DNA of 64,000 nt from CAUVKI01 sp963552605 (GTDB lineage: Bacteria > Bacillota > Clostridia > Tissierellales > Peptoniphilaceae). Position 1 is the first letter of the stretch, and each line of letters opens with the position of its first letter. This document shows positions 17,275 through 26,381 of this stretch, piece after piece. The notes under the pieces were generated by a model that did no database searches, was not told where the DNA came from, and was given only the letters and a program-made list of their open reading frames with translations. The stretch is taken from NCBI GenBank assembly GCA_963552605.1, contig CAUVKI010000002.1:36652-100651 (forward strand), read 5' to 3'. The position numbers were made by a program, and so were the translations under genes.

Positions 17275-18265
17275 CCGGTTCTTCACCACCTCTCACGACT
17301 TCCGATATGCAAACCGCCATCTTTCTGTCTTTTGTTCCGATAGAAGCTTTGTATTTCATCTTGGTTCCTACGGACACTTCTATATCATCTTTTGTCATTC
17401 TGTCAAGCTTTATAACATCTCCAATCCTAAGATTGGCTATATCATTGATTGTAATAGTAGTTCCTCCCAAACAAGCTATTACCGGCACCACAGTATTTAA
17501 AATCCTGTTATGCAAAGCTGCCTTGTCTAAATCATCACGCTCGCCTTCCTGAACGGAAGCATTAAACCACGATCTTGTGGTAAGCCTGTCCACCACCTGC
17601 TCAATGGTTATATAGGGGAGGCAGACATTGAGCATACCTTGCATATTGCCTATCTCAAGAGACATCGTAACCAATGCTATGGTTTCATTCGGCGCAACTA
17701 TTTGAGCGAACTGCGGATTGACCTCTATCTTATTTAACTCCGGTTCAAGTTCCACAACATTTCCCCAAGCAGTCTTAAGGTCTGTTGTCATACCGGACAT
17801 CGTTCGCTTAAGAAGAGAGAGCTCTATCTGAGTAAACGCTCTTATCTCCTGTTTGTCGCTTCCAAACCCTCCCAAGAGTCTATCAATTATGATATACATT
17901 ATACTGGGAGAAATGTCAATCAAAATCTGTCCCGGCAAGGGTAAAAAATCTATTACCAAAAGGAATGCGGGATTGGAAATAGCATTGCTAAACTCGCTAT
18001 ACGCAAACTGATCAACCGTCAAAATCTTCGTCTTAACGCTCACACGCAAAAGTCCGGTCAAAAAAGTCTGCAAACTTCTTCCGAAATTCTCATGTATAAC
18101 CTCCAAGGTTTTTAATTGCTCCTTGGACATTTTCTGAGGATTTCTGAAGTCATAATCCTTAATTTTCCTCGTGTCTTCTTCCTGCATTTCCTCTACGGAA
18201 ATATCGCCTGTATCTAACGCATTAAGAAGGGCGTCTATTTCCGACTGACTCATTACATCAGGCAA
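17264..18265 (-). CDS. fliM: Flagellar motor switch protein FliM
   Basis: A 333-residue FliM: the N-terminal CheY-P binding peptide 'MSQSEIDALLNAL' (5-17), a middle CheC-like domain (about 45-235, lacking phosphatase motifs, with 'DRLLGGFG' near 126), and a C-terminal FliN-like domain (about 250-325). It joins FliG to the lower C-ring. The start is a TTG at 18265, five bases after a GGGGGGAG site. An in-frame ATG lies four codons later. Confidence 0.95.
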   Translation of the reverse strand: MPDVMSQSEIDALLNALDTGDISVEEMQEEDTRKIKDYDFRNPQKMSKEQLKTLEVIHENFGRSLQTFLTGLLRVSVKTKILTVDQFAYSEFSNAISNPAFLLVIDFLPLPGQILIDISPSIMYIIIDRLLGGFGSDKQEIRAFTQIELSLLKRTMSGMTTDLKTAWGNVVELEPELNKIEVNPQFAQIVAPNETIALVTMSLEIGNMQGMLNVCLPYITIEQVVDRLTTRSWFNASVQEGERDDLDKAALHNRILNTVVPVIACLGGTTITINDIANLRIGDVIKLDRMTKDDIEVSVGTKMKYKASIGTKDRKMAVCISEVVRGGEEPDGE

Positions 18266-18282
18266 AAACGCTCCCCCCTTTC

Positions 18283-18708
18283 TTATTGGAATACAAAGTC
18301 ATCAAAGTAAACCACTATGGTTTCATCCGAAAAATATTTCTGAACGGTTTTTTGTATGGCTCTTCTCACATTCTCATATCCCTCTCCGCTCAGATCATCT
18401 TCCGTGGTATTACGGATAATCTTATTCGCCTCGTCCCTTATGACAAACTGCTTGGCTTCTATGATTTCCTTGTTCGCTTCAACACTCGTCTGCACAGTGA
18501 TTTTGACCTTCAAAATCTTTTTGGAATTTTTGATGTTGGAATACATCTCCTCGAGGGAAACACTGTAATTTTCTTCTGCGGCAGGACTGCTCTTGGATTT
18601 TTCTTCTTTTTCCTTACCTTTGCTTTTTAGGAACAAAAATGCCCCTACCGCAACCACAACCACCGCCAAAACGATGATAATAATCTTTATATTCAGTTTA
18701 TTCTTCAC
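18283..18708 (-). CDS. fliL: Flagellar basal body-associated protein FliL
   Basis: A 141-residue protein with one N-terminal membrane helix (about 6-27), a charged Lys/Glu/Ser linker and an extracytoplasmic stomatin-like FliL domain ending in 'YFDDFVFQ', the usual end of the family. FliL rings surround and stabilise the stator. I start it at a GTG at 18708, preceded by AGAGGTG, because longer frames run far into motB. It lies between motB and fliM. Confidence 0.88.
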   Translation of the reverse strand: MKNKLNIKIIIIVLAVVVVAVGAFLFLKSKGKEKEEKSKSSPAAEENYSVSLEEMYSNIKNSKKILKVKITVQTSVEANKEIIEAKQFVIRDEANKIIRNTTEDDLSGEGYENVRRAIQKTVQKYFSDETIVVYFDDFVFQ

Positions 18709-18724
18709 ACAATCACCTCTCGTC

Positions 18725-19537
18725 TTATGGTTGCACCTTAGGAGTGCTTTCAGTATCGGGCGTACCTTCACCGCTCTGAACTTCCGGAGTATTATTCTCT
18801 TCAGTCTTTGCAGGAGTTTCGTTGACATCGGAATTTAACAGCACTATATCCACTCTTCTATTCATAGCCTTATTCTCCGCCGTATCATTAGGTGCCACAG
18901 GATGATAAAAACTATAACCCGATGCCGAAAGCCTCTGCGGTTCAATTCCCGACTTTTCTATCAGAAATCTCACAACACCCGTAGCACGGGCGCTGGAAAG
19001 CTCCCAGTTGGTAGGATACTTATTTACATACTTTACAGGGTCGGTATCCGTGTGTCCTTCAACGGCGACAGGGTGTCCTCTGAACTGTTCGGAATGAAGA
19101 AGATTTCCAACTTCTTCCATCACACTCTCCGCCTCTTTTCTTATAACCGCCTCTCCTGCATCAAAAAGGACATTGTTCATAAAACGGATAACAGTCCCTC
19201 GCTCATTCCTCTCAACGGTTATTTGTGAACTTATCTCCCCCTCGGTCGCCTCCTCCAAGATTGATTGAATGTGCTCCAAATCCTCATCATCCGAAGTCCC
19301 CGAGTTCTGAAGCATCTGACCTATGTTCTTTTCAAATTCCAACATAGCACCGCCGTCCAAAACTCCGGCTCCTCCTTCAAATCCTGCCAGGAACGCTTTA
19401 ACACGTCCCTCATCGGTTTGAGACAATGCAAACAGCAGAACGAAAAAAGCAAACAGTAATGTTACCAAATCCGAATAGGTATTCATCCAAGCCGCAGTGC
19501 CGGACGATGACTCCTCCTGCTTTTTTGCTCGAGCCAT
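18725..19537 (-). CDS. motB: Stator protein MotB
   Basis: A 270-residue MotB: a single membrane helix (about 22-42) starting with the proton-binding Asp23 in 'NTYSDLVTLLFAFF', a plug region, and an OmpA-like peptidoglycan-binding domain (about 115-235, 'VEGHTDTDPV', 'LSSARATGVVRFL', 'NRRVDIVLL'). It anchors the stator to the wall. The C-terminal 35 residues are a Thr/Glu/Pro-rich tail outside the family domain. It follows motA with a three-base gap. Whether the coupling ion is H+ or Na+ cannot be decided here. Confidence 0.95.
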   Translation of the reverse strand: MARAKKQEESSSGTAAWMNTYSDLVTLLFAFFVLLFALSQTDEGRVKAFLAGFEGGAGVLDGGAMLEFEKNIGQMLQNSGTSDDEDLEHIQSILEEATEGEISSQITVERNERGTVIRFMNNVLFDAGEAVIRKEAESVMEEVGNLLHSEQFRGHPVAVEGHTDTDPVKYVNKYPTNWELSSARATGVVRFLIEKSGIEPQRLSASGYSFYHPVAPNDTAENKAMNRRVDIVLLNSDVNETPAKTEENNTPEVQSGEGTPDTESTPKVQP

Positions 19538-19540
19538 ATG

Positions 19541-20341
19541 TTACGCCCCCTTTGCAGTGGAGTCTGCCGAAAGCTCGTCACGCATTGAAGGAGGTATAAA
19601 GGTTTTCAGCTTTTCCTCAATAATTCTGGGGTTTTCCCCTGCCTGAATTGCCAATAAACCCTCTATCGTAAGCTCCTTGACAAGCATTTCGGATTTGCTT
19701 ATAAGCCCCAACTTGTTACCCATAGGGATAAACACCATATTTGCAATCATAGATCCGTACAAGGTTGTTATGAGAGCAACCGCCATCTGAGGACCCAAGC
19801 TGTTGACATCGCTCAATTTTTGAAGCATGTTTACCAAGCCGATAAGCGTTCCTATCATACCGAACGCAGGTCCCATAGAACCTATGAAAGCACAAATTCC
19901 CTTGCCCTTACCGTGCCTCTCCTCCAAAAACACAAGCTCCGTCTCAAGAATATTTCTCACAAGCTCGGGATCCGTTCCGTCAACAATCAGCATAATGCCT
20001 TTCCTTAAAAACTCGTCCTCCGCATTCGAGCCATACTCCTCCAATGCAAGCAACCCCTCTTTTCTTGCAACATTTGCAAGCTCAATAACCTGAGTAATAA
20101 CCGAATTTGGATTGGGATCGCTATGGACAAACCCTTTTTTAAGCACTCTGCCGAAGATCTTCAAATCCGCCAGTGAGTTCCCCATCACCGTAGCGGCAAT
20201 GGTGCCACCCACAGTGATTGTAAGTGAAGGAATGTCCAAATACTTACTCATAGCAGCAAAATCCCCATGTGTAGAGCTGAACAGCCCGAACACAAAGAAG
20301 AAAACAGCAAGTAAAAATCCGCCTAAAGTTGCAATATCCAC
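19541..20341 (-). CDS. motA: Stator protein MotA
   Basis: A 266-residue MotA with four membrane helices and a large cytoplasmic loop (about 65-150) that contacts FliG. The segment 'GPAFGMIGTLIGLVNML' near residue 155 contains the conserved prolines and glycines of the third membrane helix. The start is a GTG at 20341. FlbD ends three bases upstream and motB starts three bases downstream, so flbD-motA-motB form a tight group within the operon. Confidence 0.95.
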   Translation of the reverse strand: MDIATLGGFLLAVFFFVFGLFSSTHGDFAAMSKYLDIPSLTITVGGTIAATVMGNSLADLKIFGRVLKKGFVHSDPNPNSVITQVIELANVARKEGLLALEEYGSNAEDEFLRKGIMLIVDGTDPELVRNILETELVFLEERHGKGKGICAFIGSMGPAFGMIGTLIGLVNMLQKLSDVNSLGPQMAVALITTLYGSMIANMVFIPMGNKLGLISKSEMLVKELTIEGLLAIQAGENPRIIEEKLKTFIPPSMRDELSADSTAKGA

Positions 20342-20344
20342 AGA

Positions 20345-20557
20345 CTACACCCCTTCTTCCTCAAACTCACGCTCATAATGATAAACTTTAGCCTTGTACT
20401 TCATTACCTTTTCTATGACCTCATCAACAGTCTCGGATACTACAACCTTTTGACCGCTGGTCAAAGTGATAACGGTATCGGGCGTATCCTCCACAAATAC
20501 CATCAGATCATTGTTAACCACAAAGTCCTTGCCGTTAAGTCTTGTAAGCTTTATCAT
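20345..20557 (-). CDS. flbD: Small motility protein FlbD
   Basis: A 70-residue protein of the FlbD/SwrD family ('MIKLTRLNGKDFVVNNDLM', 'PDTVITLTSGQKVVVSE'). In Bacillus subtilis the homolog SwrD (YlzI) sits after flgE and raises motor torque, probably through the stator. Here it directly precedes motA and motB, which fits that role. It follows a 97-base intergenic stretch, one of the largest gaps inside the operon. Confidence 0.9.
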   Translation of the reverse strand: MIKLTRLNGKDFVVNNDLMVFVEDTPDTVITLTSGQKVVVSETVDEVIEKVMKYKAKVYHYEREFEEEGV

Positions 20558-20609
20558 TTTCCACCGCCTTATTGCATTCCCCTGTATTTTATAAGAATGC
20601 GATTATGTA

Positions 20610-20648
20610 GCTCGGGTCGGAATTCCCGCCCGAGCCCTGATTATTATA
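20610..20648 (-). promoter_or_regulatory. Intergenic hairpin with upstream extended -10 motif
   Basis: Between flgE and flbD the minus strand carries TATAAT (20648-20643) preceded by TG one base away, an extended -10 pattern, but no convincing -35. About seven bases further a 7-bp stem GCTCGGG/CCCGAGC (20635-20629 with 20616-20610) encloses a second palindrome GGAATTCC. No T tract follows, so it is not a standard terminator. It might be an internal promoter with a 5' hairpin or an RNA processing element that sets flbD-motAB levels. Confidence 0.4.
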
Positions 20649-20654
20649 TCATAA

Positions 20655-22088
20655 TTATCGCTTTATGCTCACCAATTCCTGCAACATTTCATCTGAAGTT
20701 GTAATAACCCTCGAATTGGCTTGGAAACCTCTTTGCGTAGTGATGATATCCGTAAATTCCTGAGCCATATCGACATTGCTCATCTCAAGAGTTCCCGAAG
20801 CTATAGCTCCGTACCCTGCGGAATTTCCCATTCCGTATTGCACCTCTCCGGAGTTTCTCGACTCACGGAAAAGGTTGTTCGCAGCTTTTTCAAGTCCCAT
20901 AGGGTTGTCAAATTTTCCGAGTATAAGTCTTCCCAAAAGCTTGGTAGCACCATTTGAAAAAGTCCCGGTGATAACCCCGTCCGAACCTATAGAAAAACCC
21001 GTGAGCGAACCTGAAGCCGCCCCTTCCTGCCTATAAGGTTTCATCGTAATGTCATTTGCGTACTGGGTAATGGACTTATAGTTGGTATTGGATTTGGGAT
21101 CAAAGACGGAAATCACACCGGCATTACCTATATTTCCGTTGATCTTTTTCTCCGTCCCTGCAGGAACTGTAGCTCCTTCTCCTGTCTTATTAAAGTTGAT
21201 ACTCCCCGCATTAAAAGTCAAACTCACCGGGGGCTTAGTATTTGCGGCAACACCACCTATGTTGACCAACTGACCGTTTTTATCAAATTCCAGATCCAAT
21301 GTCTGAGCCCCTCCATTAAAAGTAGGCATATTCGCAGCATTATCATCATACTGCTTGCTTGCAACATCGGTTATTCTCTTAACCGAAGCTTCCCATACCT
21401 GATTTCCGCTTGCAGCATCAGCTTTTCTCTTAAATTCTAAAGTGACATTATAGGCATTTCCCAATGTGTCATAAATAGTGGTATCAGTCAGATAGGATTG
21501 ACCTACTGCATATCTTGAATCCAAGTTGCCCCTAAGCTCCAAACCTGTGGTTTGCGTGGGTTCAACCGTTTCCGACTGATTAATCCTCATTCCTACCTTC
21601 TGGCTTGTATCAAGCTTGGGTTTTCTTCCCGTAACCGGATCAACCTGATTATAGTCATACCTATACCCCATAACATGATAACCCTCGGGTGTTACCAAAT
21701 TCCCCAAATTATCCAAGGCGAAGTTCCCTGCACGGGTATAAAATTTCTCACCCGCATCGGTTTCACTCGGAGAAACCACGAAAAACCCCTCTCCCTCAAC
21801 CATAACATCGGTGGGGCTGTCTGTCCTTGTACCGCCCATTCTGGTGTGAATGACATTTATGGAACTCGTTCCCACACCCAATCCGATTTGCTGAGGATTA
21901 AGTCCTCCTATTCCTCCGGGGGTTGCGGCGCTCGCCCCCCTTTGAGTTTGATAATAAATTTCTTTAAAAGTAACTTGCCCTTTTTTAAATCCAGGTGTAT
22001 TAACATTGGAAAGGTTGTTTCCAACATTATCCATCTTGGATAAGTGAGTCCTCAGTCCTGCAACGGCTGAGTACATTGCTCTCATCAT
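20655..22088 (-). CDS. flgE: Flagellar hook protein FlgE
   Basis: A 477-residue hook protein. The N-terminal rod/hook signature is 'MYSAVAGLRTHLSKMDNVGNNLSNVNTPGFK', here split by me as MYSAVAGLRTHL plus DNVGNNLSNVNTPGFK; the C-terminal heptad segment 'GTLEMSNVDMAQEFTDIITT' closes the fold. It polymerises into the hook after export. I begin at the first of two adjacent ATGs (22088), seven bases after GGAGG; a longer frame to 22130 lacks a ribosome binding site. FlgD (cap) and FliK (ruler) are coded close upstream. Confidence 0.95.
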   Translation of the reverse strand: MMRAMYSAVAGLRTHLSKMDNVGNNLSNVNTPGFKKGQVTFKEIYYQTQRGASAATPGGIGGLNPQQIGLGVGTSSINVIHTRMGGTRTDSPTDVMVEGEGFFVVSPSETDAGEKFYTRAGNFALDNLGNLVTPEGYHVMGYRYDYNQVDPVTGRKPKLDTSQKVGMRINQSETVEPTQTTGLELRGNLDSRYAVGQSYLTDTTIYDTLGNAYNVTLEFKRKADAASGNQVWEASVKRITDVASKQYDDNAANMPTFNGGAQTLDLEFDKNGQLVNIGGVAANTKPPVSLTFNAGSINFNKTGEGATVPAGTEKKINGNIGNAGVISVFDPKSNTNYKSITQYANDITMKPYRQEGAASGSLTGFSIGSDGVITGTFSNGATKLLGRLILGKFDNPMGLEKAANNLFRESRNSGEVQYGMGNSAGYGAIASGTLEMSNVDMAQEFTDIITTQRGFQANSRVITTSDEMLQELVSIKR

Positions 22089-22161
22089 AATATAACCTCC
22101 ATAATCTGTACAGAGAAAGCTTTCTATCATTCAAGCTCCCCTAGCCTCCAAAAAGGTCCGG

Positions 22162-22542
22162 CTATGCAATCACTGCTCCGTCTATATTTGTAAACACATT
22201 GTCCTTAACTTGTTCCTGACTGAAAGTGGTAACTATCGTGCGAGAAGCCACATTGGAAATAAGAATTTTATTATCCATTAGAATAACAGCATCTTTCACA
22301 CCTTTTTTTTCCGCCTTATCAATGGCATTTGAGATTCTCACAAGCTCGTCATTGTCAAACTTCAATGCCCTTGCTTCAATTCTCCTCAAAGCGTGACCTG
22401 AAAACTTAACTCCAAAGCTTCCTTTTGATTTCAAAATCTCGCCGAACGAAACTTTTTCTGAAAATCGTTCTTCGGGTCGCTTTTGAAGTGAACCATACGC
22501 TTTGTCAACACGATTTTTTATGTCCGCCTGACGAATTTCCAT
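22162..22542 (-). CDS. Conserved flagellar operon protein (TIGR02530 type)
   Basis: A 126-residue protein of the family known as 'flagellar operon protein' TIGR02530. The recognisable core is 'FSGHALRRIEARALKFDNDE' near residue 49, followed by 'AIDKAEKKGVKDAVILMDN' and 'ISNVASRTIVTTF'. The function is unknown; it is found between flgD and flgE in many Firmicutes, as here, which suggests a role in hook assembly. I choose the ATG at 22542 after GGGGGAG, one codon inside a TTG alternative. A 73-base gap with a small hairpin separates it from flgE. Confidence 0.85.
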   Translation of the reverse strand: MEIRQADIKNRVDKAYGSLQKRPEERFSEKVSFGEILKSKGSFGVKFSGHALRRIEARALKFDNDELVRISNAIDKAEKKGVKDAVILMDNKILISNVASRTIVTTFSQEQVKDNVFTNIDGAVIA

Positions 22543-22581
22543 CAAATCTCCCCCACTTTCTGATTATCTCTTTCGGTTCAA

Positions 22582-23130
22582 TTAACCTTTTTTGCCCTCG
22601 GGCTTTTTATCCTTATCAGGCTTCTTGTCCTTGTCAGGCTCTTTGGTTTTATCGTCTTTGCCTTTTTCTTCGGTTTTATCGGTTTTACCGTCTTTCTTGG
22701 GATCTTCAACCTTTCCGATTCCCGCTTTTGCCAATTGTTCTCTCAAAGCTCTAAGTTCTCTACTGAGCTGAACATTTGCTTCGACGGAATTGTTATTGAA
22801 GAGCTTTATCGCTTCCTTAATACCGTCTATCTTCTCCGCAAATGTCTTGTTTAAATTAGACATCTGTTCAAGCGAACTGAACTGAGCAAGCTGAGCTATG
22901 AACTGAGTATCATCTGTCGGATTTAGGGGATCCTGATGCGCAAGCTGAGCCGCAAGCAGCTTCAAAAATGCGTCTTTCCCCAATTCGTTGGGCTTATTTG
23001 CCTTGGCGTCCGTCTTATTGTCCTTAATCAGATTTCCCTTATCATCTCTTATCCTCTTGACCGGCGGTTTGTAATTGGGATCACTTGTGACATTCTTGAT
23101 GTTGTTCCCTACTCCGCTGTTATAAGCCAT
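22582..23130 (-). CDS. flgD: Hook capping protein FlgD, short form with charged tail
   Basis: A 182-residue FlgD. The conserved N-terminal cap region is complete ('[20 protein letters not shown]' at about 50-69, '[19 protein letters not shown]' after it). The Ig-like and Tudor-like domains of enterobacterial FlgD are absent, as in the short Bacillus form. In their place is a 40-residue tail of almost only Lys, Asp, Glu, Pro and Gly with the repeat PDKDKK twice. FlgD caps the growing hook. AGGAGGTG precedes the ATG at 23130. Confidence 0.9.
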   Translation of the reverse strand: MAYNSGVGNNIKNVTSDPNYKPPVKRIRDDKGNLIKDNKTDAKANKPNELGKDAFLKLLAAQLAHQDPLNPTDDTQFIAQLAQFSSLEQMSNLNKTFAEKIDGIKEAIKLFNNNSVEANVQLSRELRALREQLAKAGIGKVEDPKKDGKTDKTEEKGKDDKTKEPDKDKKPDKDKKPEGKKG

Positions 23131-23140
23131 AATACACCTC

Positions 23141-24496
23141 CTACACCGATATATCCAAACTTTCTCCCTGTCCTTGAATTTTCAAGGATAAATCTTCTTC
23201 CGTAAGCTGTTCGCCATAACCTTTGACAGACCTTATGCTTCGGAGAACATTTTTCTTAAGAGACTGTTTATGTTGCTGCATTTGCCCTTGATGATTTTTG
23301 AAATTCTCATTTGTGCCTACATACACCTCCACAGTCTTTATCTCGACTTTGGAACTTTTCAGAGTTTCTTTCAACTGAAAGAGATTTTGCTCAACCATAG
23401 CTTTCGCCTTATCGTTTTCAACTACAATCTTTGCAACAATCGAACCCTTATCCATTCTCAGATCCAAGGTCATCTCACCCAATTCCTTGGGCTTAAGCTG
23501 AACGGTGATCTGTTTTTTAGACTGGTTCACCTGATATGACACATCATCAAGCATAGATTTGACGGACTCCTGCTCCATATCAAATCTTTCCGCAATCACC
23601 TCGTCAAATCCTCTGTTTTGAACTTCTCCGACTGCAATCGTGCGCACGCTCGAAGACAAATTCCCCTCATCTTTTACGGATCGCTCGGACTTCTTCCCTT
23701 CTCCTCCGTTCCCATCTCCGAGAAGACTGTTATCCTCAGCCGTTTCCGTCAAAACTTCGGGTTTCACAATCAATTCGGAAGCGGAATCTTCTTTCGGCTT
23801 CTCCACAACCTCAAAGTCGGAAACATCACCTTTGGAATTTTGAAGATAATTAACCGCCGACTTGGAAAAATCTATACCTTCATCTTTTTCTTCCCTTTGT
23901 TCTACCTTTTTTCCCTTATCCTCTCTGAGTTTATTCGAAACTTTCTTCTCATCATCACCGAGTTCCGTTGATGACTTCTCCTCAACGGGAATAGCCTCTT
24001 CCTCAAAGATTTCAACTTTATCGGGTTCTTCTTTCAACTTCAAGGTTTCATCTTCATAATCTTTTTCATAATCTTTCGGAGCTTCTTCAATCTCCTCAAC
24101 GAACTCACCTTTTTCCTCGGAAAGAACAATTTCGGGTAAATCCGCCTCCACAACTTGAACCGCTTTCTCAGCTTCTACGGTTTCCTCGGCAGACACAATA
24201 TCCTTGTCTTCGACAGATTCTTTAGGACTCTCCTTAACTTCGGACTCTTTGAGCGAAAAATCTTTAAAGGCATCGCCTTGTTCAGACTCTCCCCCCTGCG
24301 AAACCGCATTGCCGATTTCTTTGGTCTTATTTTGTTCAGTCGTCTTACCAACCATCGAAGAAACATCTTTGCCCGACTGTTTTGACTCGATTGATTCCAG
24401 TTTTTTTGCGAAACTGTCTGACAAATTACCTTGCTTTGCAGAGGCTTTTACCGATCTTTCCACAAGAAAAGATTGTGCCGCTTTTTCAAGTTTCAT
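23141..24496 (-). CDS. fliK: Hook-length control protein FliK
   Basis: A 451-residue FliK. The C-terminal Flg_hook domain (about 320-410, '[20 protein letters not shown]', '[19 protein letters not shown]') interacts with FlhB to stop hook growth. The preceding 300 residues are very rich in Glu, Lys and Ser with no predictable fold, as expected for the exported molecular ruler. The start ATG overlaps the stop of the preceding gene (ATGA). A second FliK-like protein is coded at 38110. Confidence 0.88.
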   Translation of the reverse strand: MKLEKAAQSFLVERSVKASAKQGNLSDSFAKKLESIESKQSGKDVSSMVGKTTEQNKTKEIGNAVSQGGESEQGDAFKDFSLKESEVKESPKESVEDKDIVSAEETVEAEKAVQVVEADLPEIVLSEEKGEFVEEIEEAPKDYEKDYEDETLKLKEEPDKVEIFEEEAIPVEEKSSTELGDDEKKVSNKLREDKGKKVEQREEKDEGIDFSKSAVNYLQNSKGDVSDFEVVEKPKEDSASELIVKPEVLTETAEDNSLLGDGNGGEGKKSERSVKDEGNLSSSVRTIAVGEVQNRGFDEVIAERFDMEQESVKSMLDDVSYQVNQSKKQITVQLKPKELGEMTLDLRMDKGSIVAKIVVENDKAKAMVEQNLFQLKETLKSSKVEIKTVEVYVGTNENFKNHQGQMQQHKQSLKKNVLRSIRSVKGYGEQLTEEDLSLKIQGQGESLDISV

Positions 24497-26379
24497 TCCC
24501 TCACCTCTCTTTTCTGTTTGTATTTATATATTAAATCCGTTATTTCTCCGGACATATCCGGATTTAACAGATCTAATGCAGGTGATAACACTTCAGGACT
24601 CATCTTCTCCAACACCCTCACCAATGTTTCCAAATTTCCGGTTTCTTCATAATCATAAGCGTCGTCAACAGTTCGCTTTATGAGAGTGGCAAGAGGAGTT
24701 GCTCCCATCTTATTATAAACCGCCGCCAATTCTTCCGACATCTTATCCGCCGTTTCAAATGAATCAGTGGCAAACGACTGCTCCGTATTGTCGGTTACCA
24801 TAAGATTTGACAGCGTGGTTCTATCCCCTTGAGGCAACGCTTCAAGCAATTTCGCCATAGTGTCGGCCTTAACCTTGGAAAGTATATTGGCTATGGTGCG
24901 CTTATTCGACGGCGTTCCTGAAAGCATCAAACGAACAAGTTTGGATAACTCTTTCGGAGTCATCTTATCAAATGCGGATGCTAAATCCTTGGCTCTCTTT
25001 GAAAATTCCTGACTCAATGCGCTGATATTTCCGTCATTAAACGAAACATCAAGCTTTATCCTTGAATTATCCTTATCCCCTTCCGAATTTTCGTGAACAA
25101 TAGCCCTGTCAGGATGAGCCAAAAGCTCCGTAAAAAGCGCAGCTATATTTGAATCCATAACCGAGATGATTTCCGAAACATTCTTCGGCTTCATTCTCGA
25201 TGCAACATCGAGAGCAACTTTTCTGTCAGTAGTCTTAAAAAGTTTCTCTCCAAGCCCCGACGGGTCACTAACGGTCAGAACGGAAACATCTTTGTTGTTA
25301 TTTAAAAGCTTCTCAAAAATAGGTGCCGCAACATTGGCTTCGACCTTCTTGTAATAAGAAACCAACTCATTTATTTTCTTTTCATATTCCGAGATATAAT
25401 CCACCAAGTCTGATATATCCGACGCTCTTCCCTCATCTTTCTCAAGAAGTCTTTCAAGCAAACTCAACTGATAAAACGCATCATCCACCCGATTTCTATC
25501 CGACACCCTCGCCGCCACGGAAGCCGCCTTGGGAAGAGATAGATTCTCCAAAATGACAGCCAACTGCTCCGCAGTGAGCTCAGGGTGAGAATTTATATAA
25601 GACACCGCATCGGATATGGGTTTCTTTTCTAAAATCCCCGCAGTGGATTTCAAATTCTCCCTGTTATACTTAAGAGTCTCCATTTCAGCCCTTACTTCCA
25701 GAGCTTTCTGATCGTCCAACTTTCTAAGGAGATCGGCGCTCTCCGGTTCAGTCATATAATAGAGGACTTCCGCAAGCTTTTTAGAGGACAATAGCGATAT
25801 AAGTTTTCCGACATCGGAATCATGAATTTTTCTCCTAATCTCCTCCTTTGCAGGAAGCAGATCGGATTTTTCCAACGCCTTTGCCTGAGTGGCCAACTCC
25901 TCTCCCGCAACGCCCACTGCTTCTTCATAATTTCTTACCAAAAAATCCTTGTTCAATTCCTTTGAACGAATCTTCTCTACAATGGCCTTGGTCTTTTTAG
26001 GATTTTTGGCATTCATAGCGGAAAGTATATCCTGATACAAAGAGCCGTCTTCTTTCTTAATTGTATAAAGCTTATCCACCGCAGTCTGCTCACTTGATTC
26101 GGTGTAGCGTTTAGCCAAATAGTCAACGCGTTTCTTGCGCTCTTCCGGAGTGAGTTTTCTGTCGTTTAACTTTGATATGACAGGAGATTTAATCATATTC
26201 ACCGTATTCCGAAAATTTGCGTTCACATTATAGAGAACCGCTATAATCAAAATCGGAATGATGAGCATAAGCATAAAAATGACGAAAAGCACACGACCCG
26301 TACTTTTCTCAACCGTATCCAGCTCATCAATTTCCTGTTCGTCAAGCATCTCTCTTGAATTATCCATTGCATTTTCCAT
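24493..26379 (-). CDS. Large MotE/YlxF-position protein with MgtE_N-like modules
   Basis: A 628-residue protein between fliJ and fliK, the place of ylxF (MotE family) in Bacillus. It has one membrane helix (about 29-51) after an acidic N-terminus, and then an all-helical region. At least four stretches look like MgtE_N/FliG_N-type helical modules, at about 190-235 ('KLAEVLYYMTEPESADLLRK'), 345-415 ('VALDVASRMKPKNVSEIISV'), 460-530 ('MTPKELSKLVRLML'), and 550-625 ('LEKMSPEVLSPALDLLNP'). Usual MotE proteins have one such module and about 150-250 residues. By family it may stabilise the stator or the FliF/FliG area at the membrane. Start at the ATG at 26379; a GTG at 26385 is an alternative. Function inferred only. 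Confidence 0.6.
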   Translation of the reverse strand: MENAMDNSREMLDEQEIDELDTVEKSTGRVLFVIFMLMLIIPILIIAVLYNVNANFRNTVNMIKSPVISKLNDRKLTPEERKKRVDYLAKRYTESSEQTAVDKLYTIKKEDGSLYQDILSAMNAKNPKKTKAIVEKIRSKELNKDFLVRNYEEAVGVAGEELATQAKALEKSDLLPAKEEIRRKIHDSDVGKLISLLSSKKLAEVLYYMTEPESADLLRKLDDQKALEVRAEMETLKYNRENLKSTAGILEKKPISDAVSYINSHPELTAEQLAVILENLSLPKAASVAARVSDRNRVDDAFYQLSLLERLLEKDEGRASDISDLVDYISEYEKKINELVSYYKKVEANVAAPIFEKLLNNNKDVSVLTVSDPSGLGEKLFKTTDRKVALDVASRMKPKNVSEIISVMDSNIAALFTELLAHPDRAIVHENSEGDKDNSRIKLDVSFNDGNISALSQEFSKRAKDLASAFDKMTPKELSKLVRLMLSGTPSNKRTIANILSKVKADTMAKLLEALPQGDRTTLSNLMVTDNTEQSFATDSFETADKMSEELAAVYNKMGATPLATLIKRTVDDAYDYEETGNLETLVRVLEKMSPEVLSPALDLLNPDMSGEITDLIYKYKQKREVRE

Positions 26380-26381
26380 AC

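Noticed and set aside
22582..23130. flgD as a truncated pseudogene
   Set aside because: Short FlgD proteins lacking the outer domains are normal in Bacillota; the cap region is complete and the frame intact.
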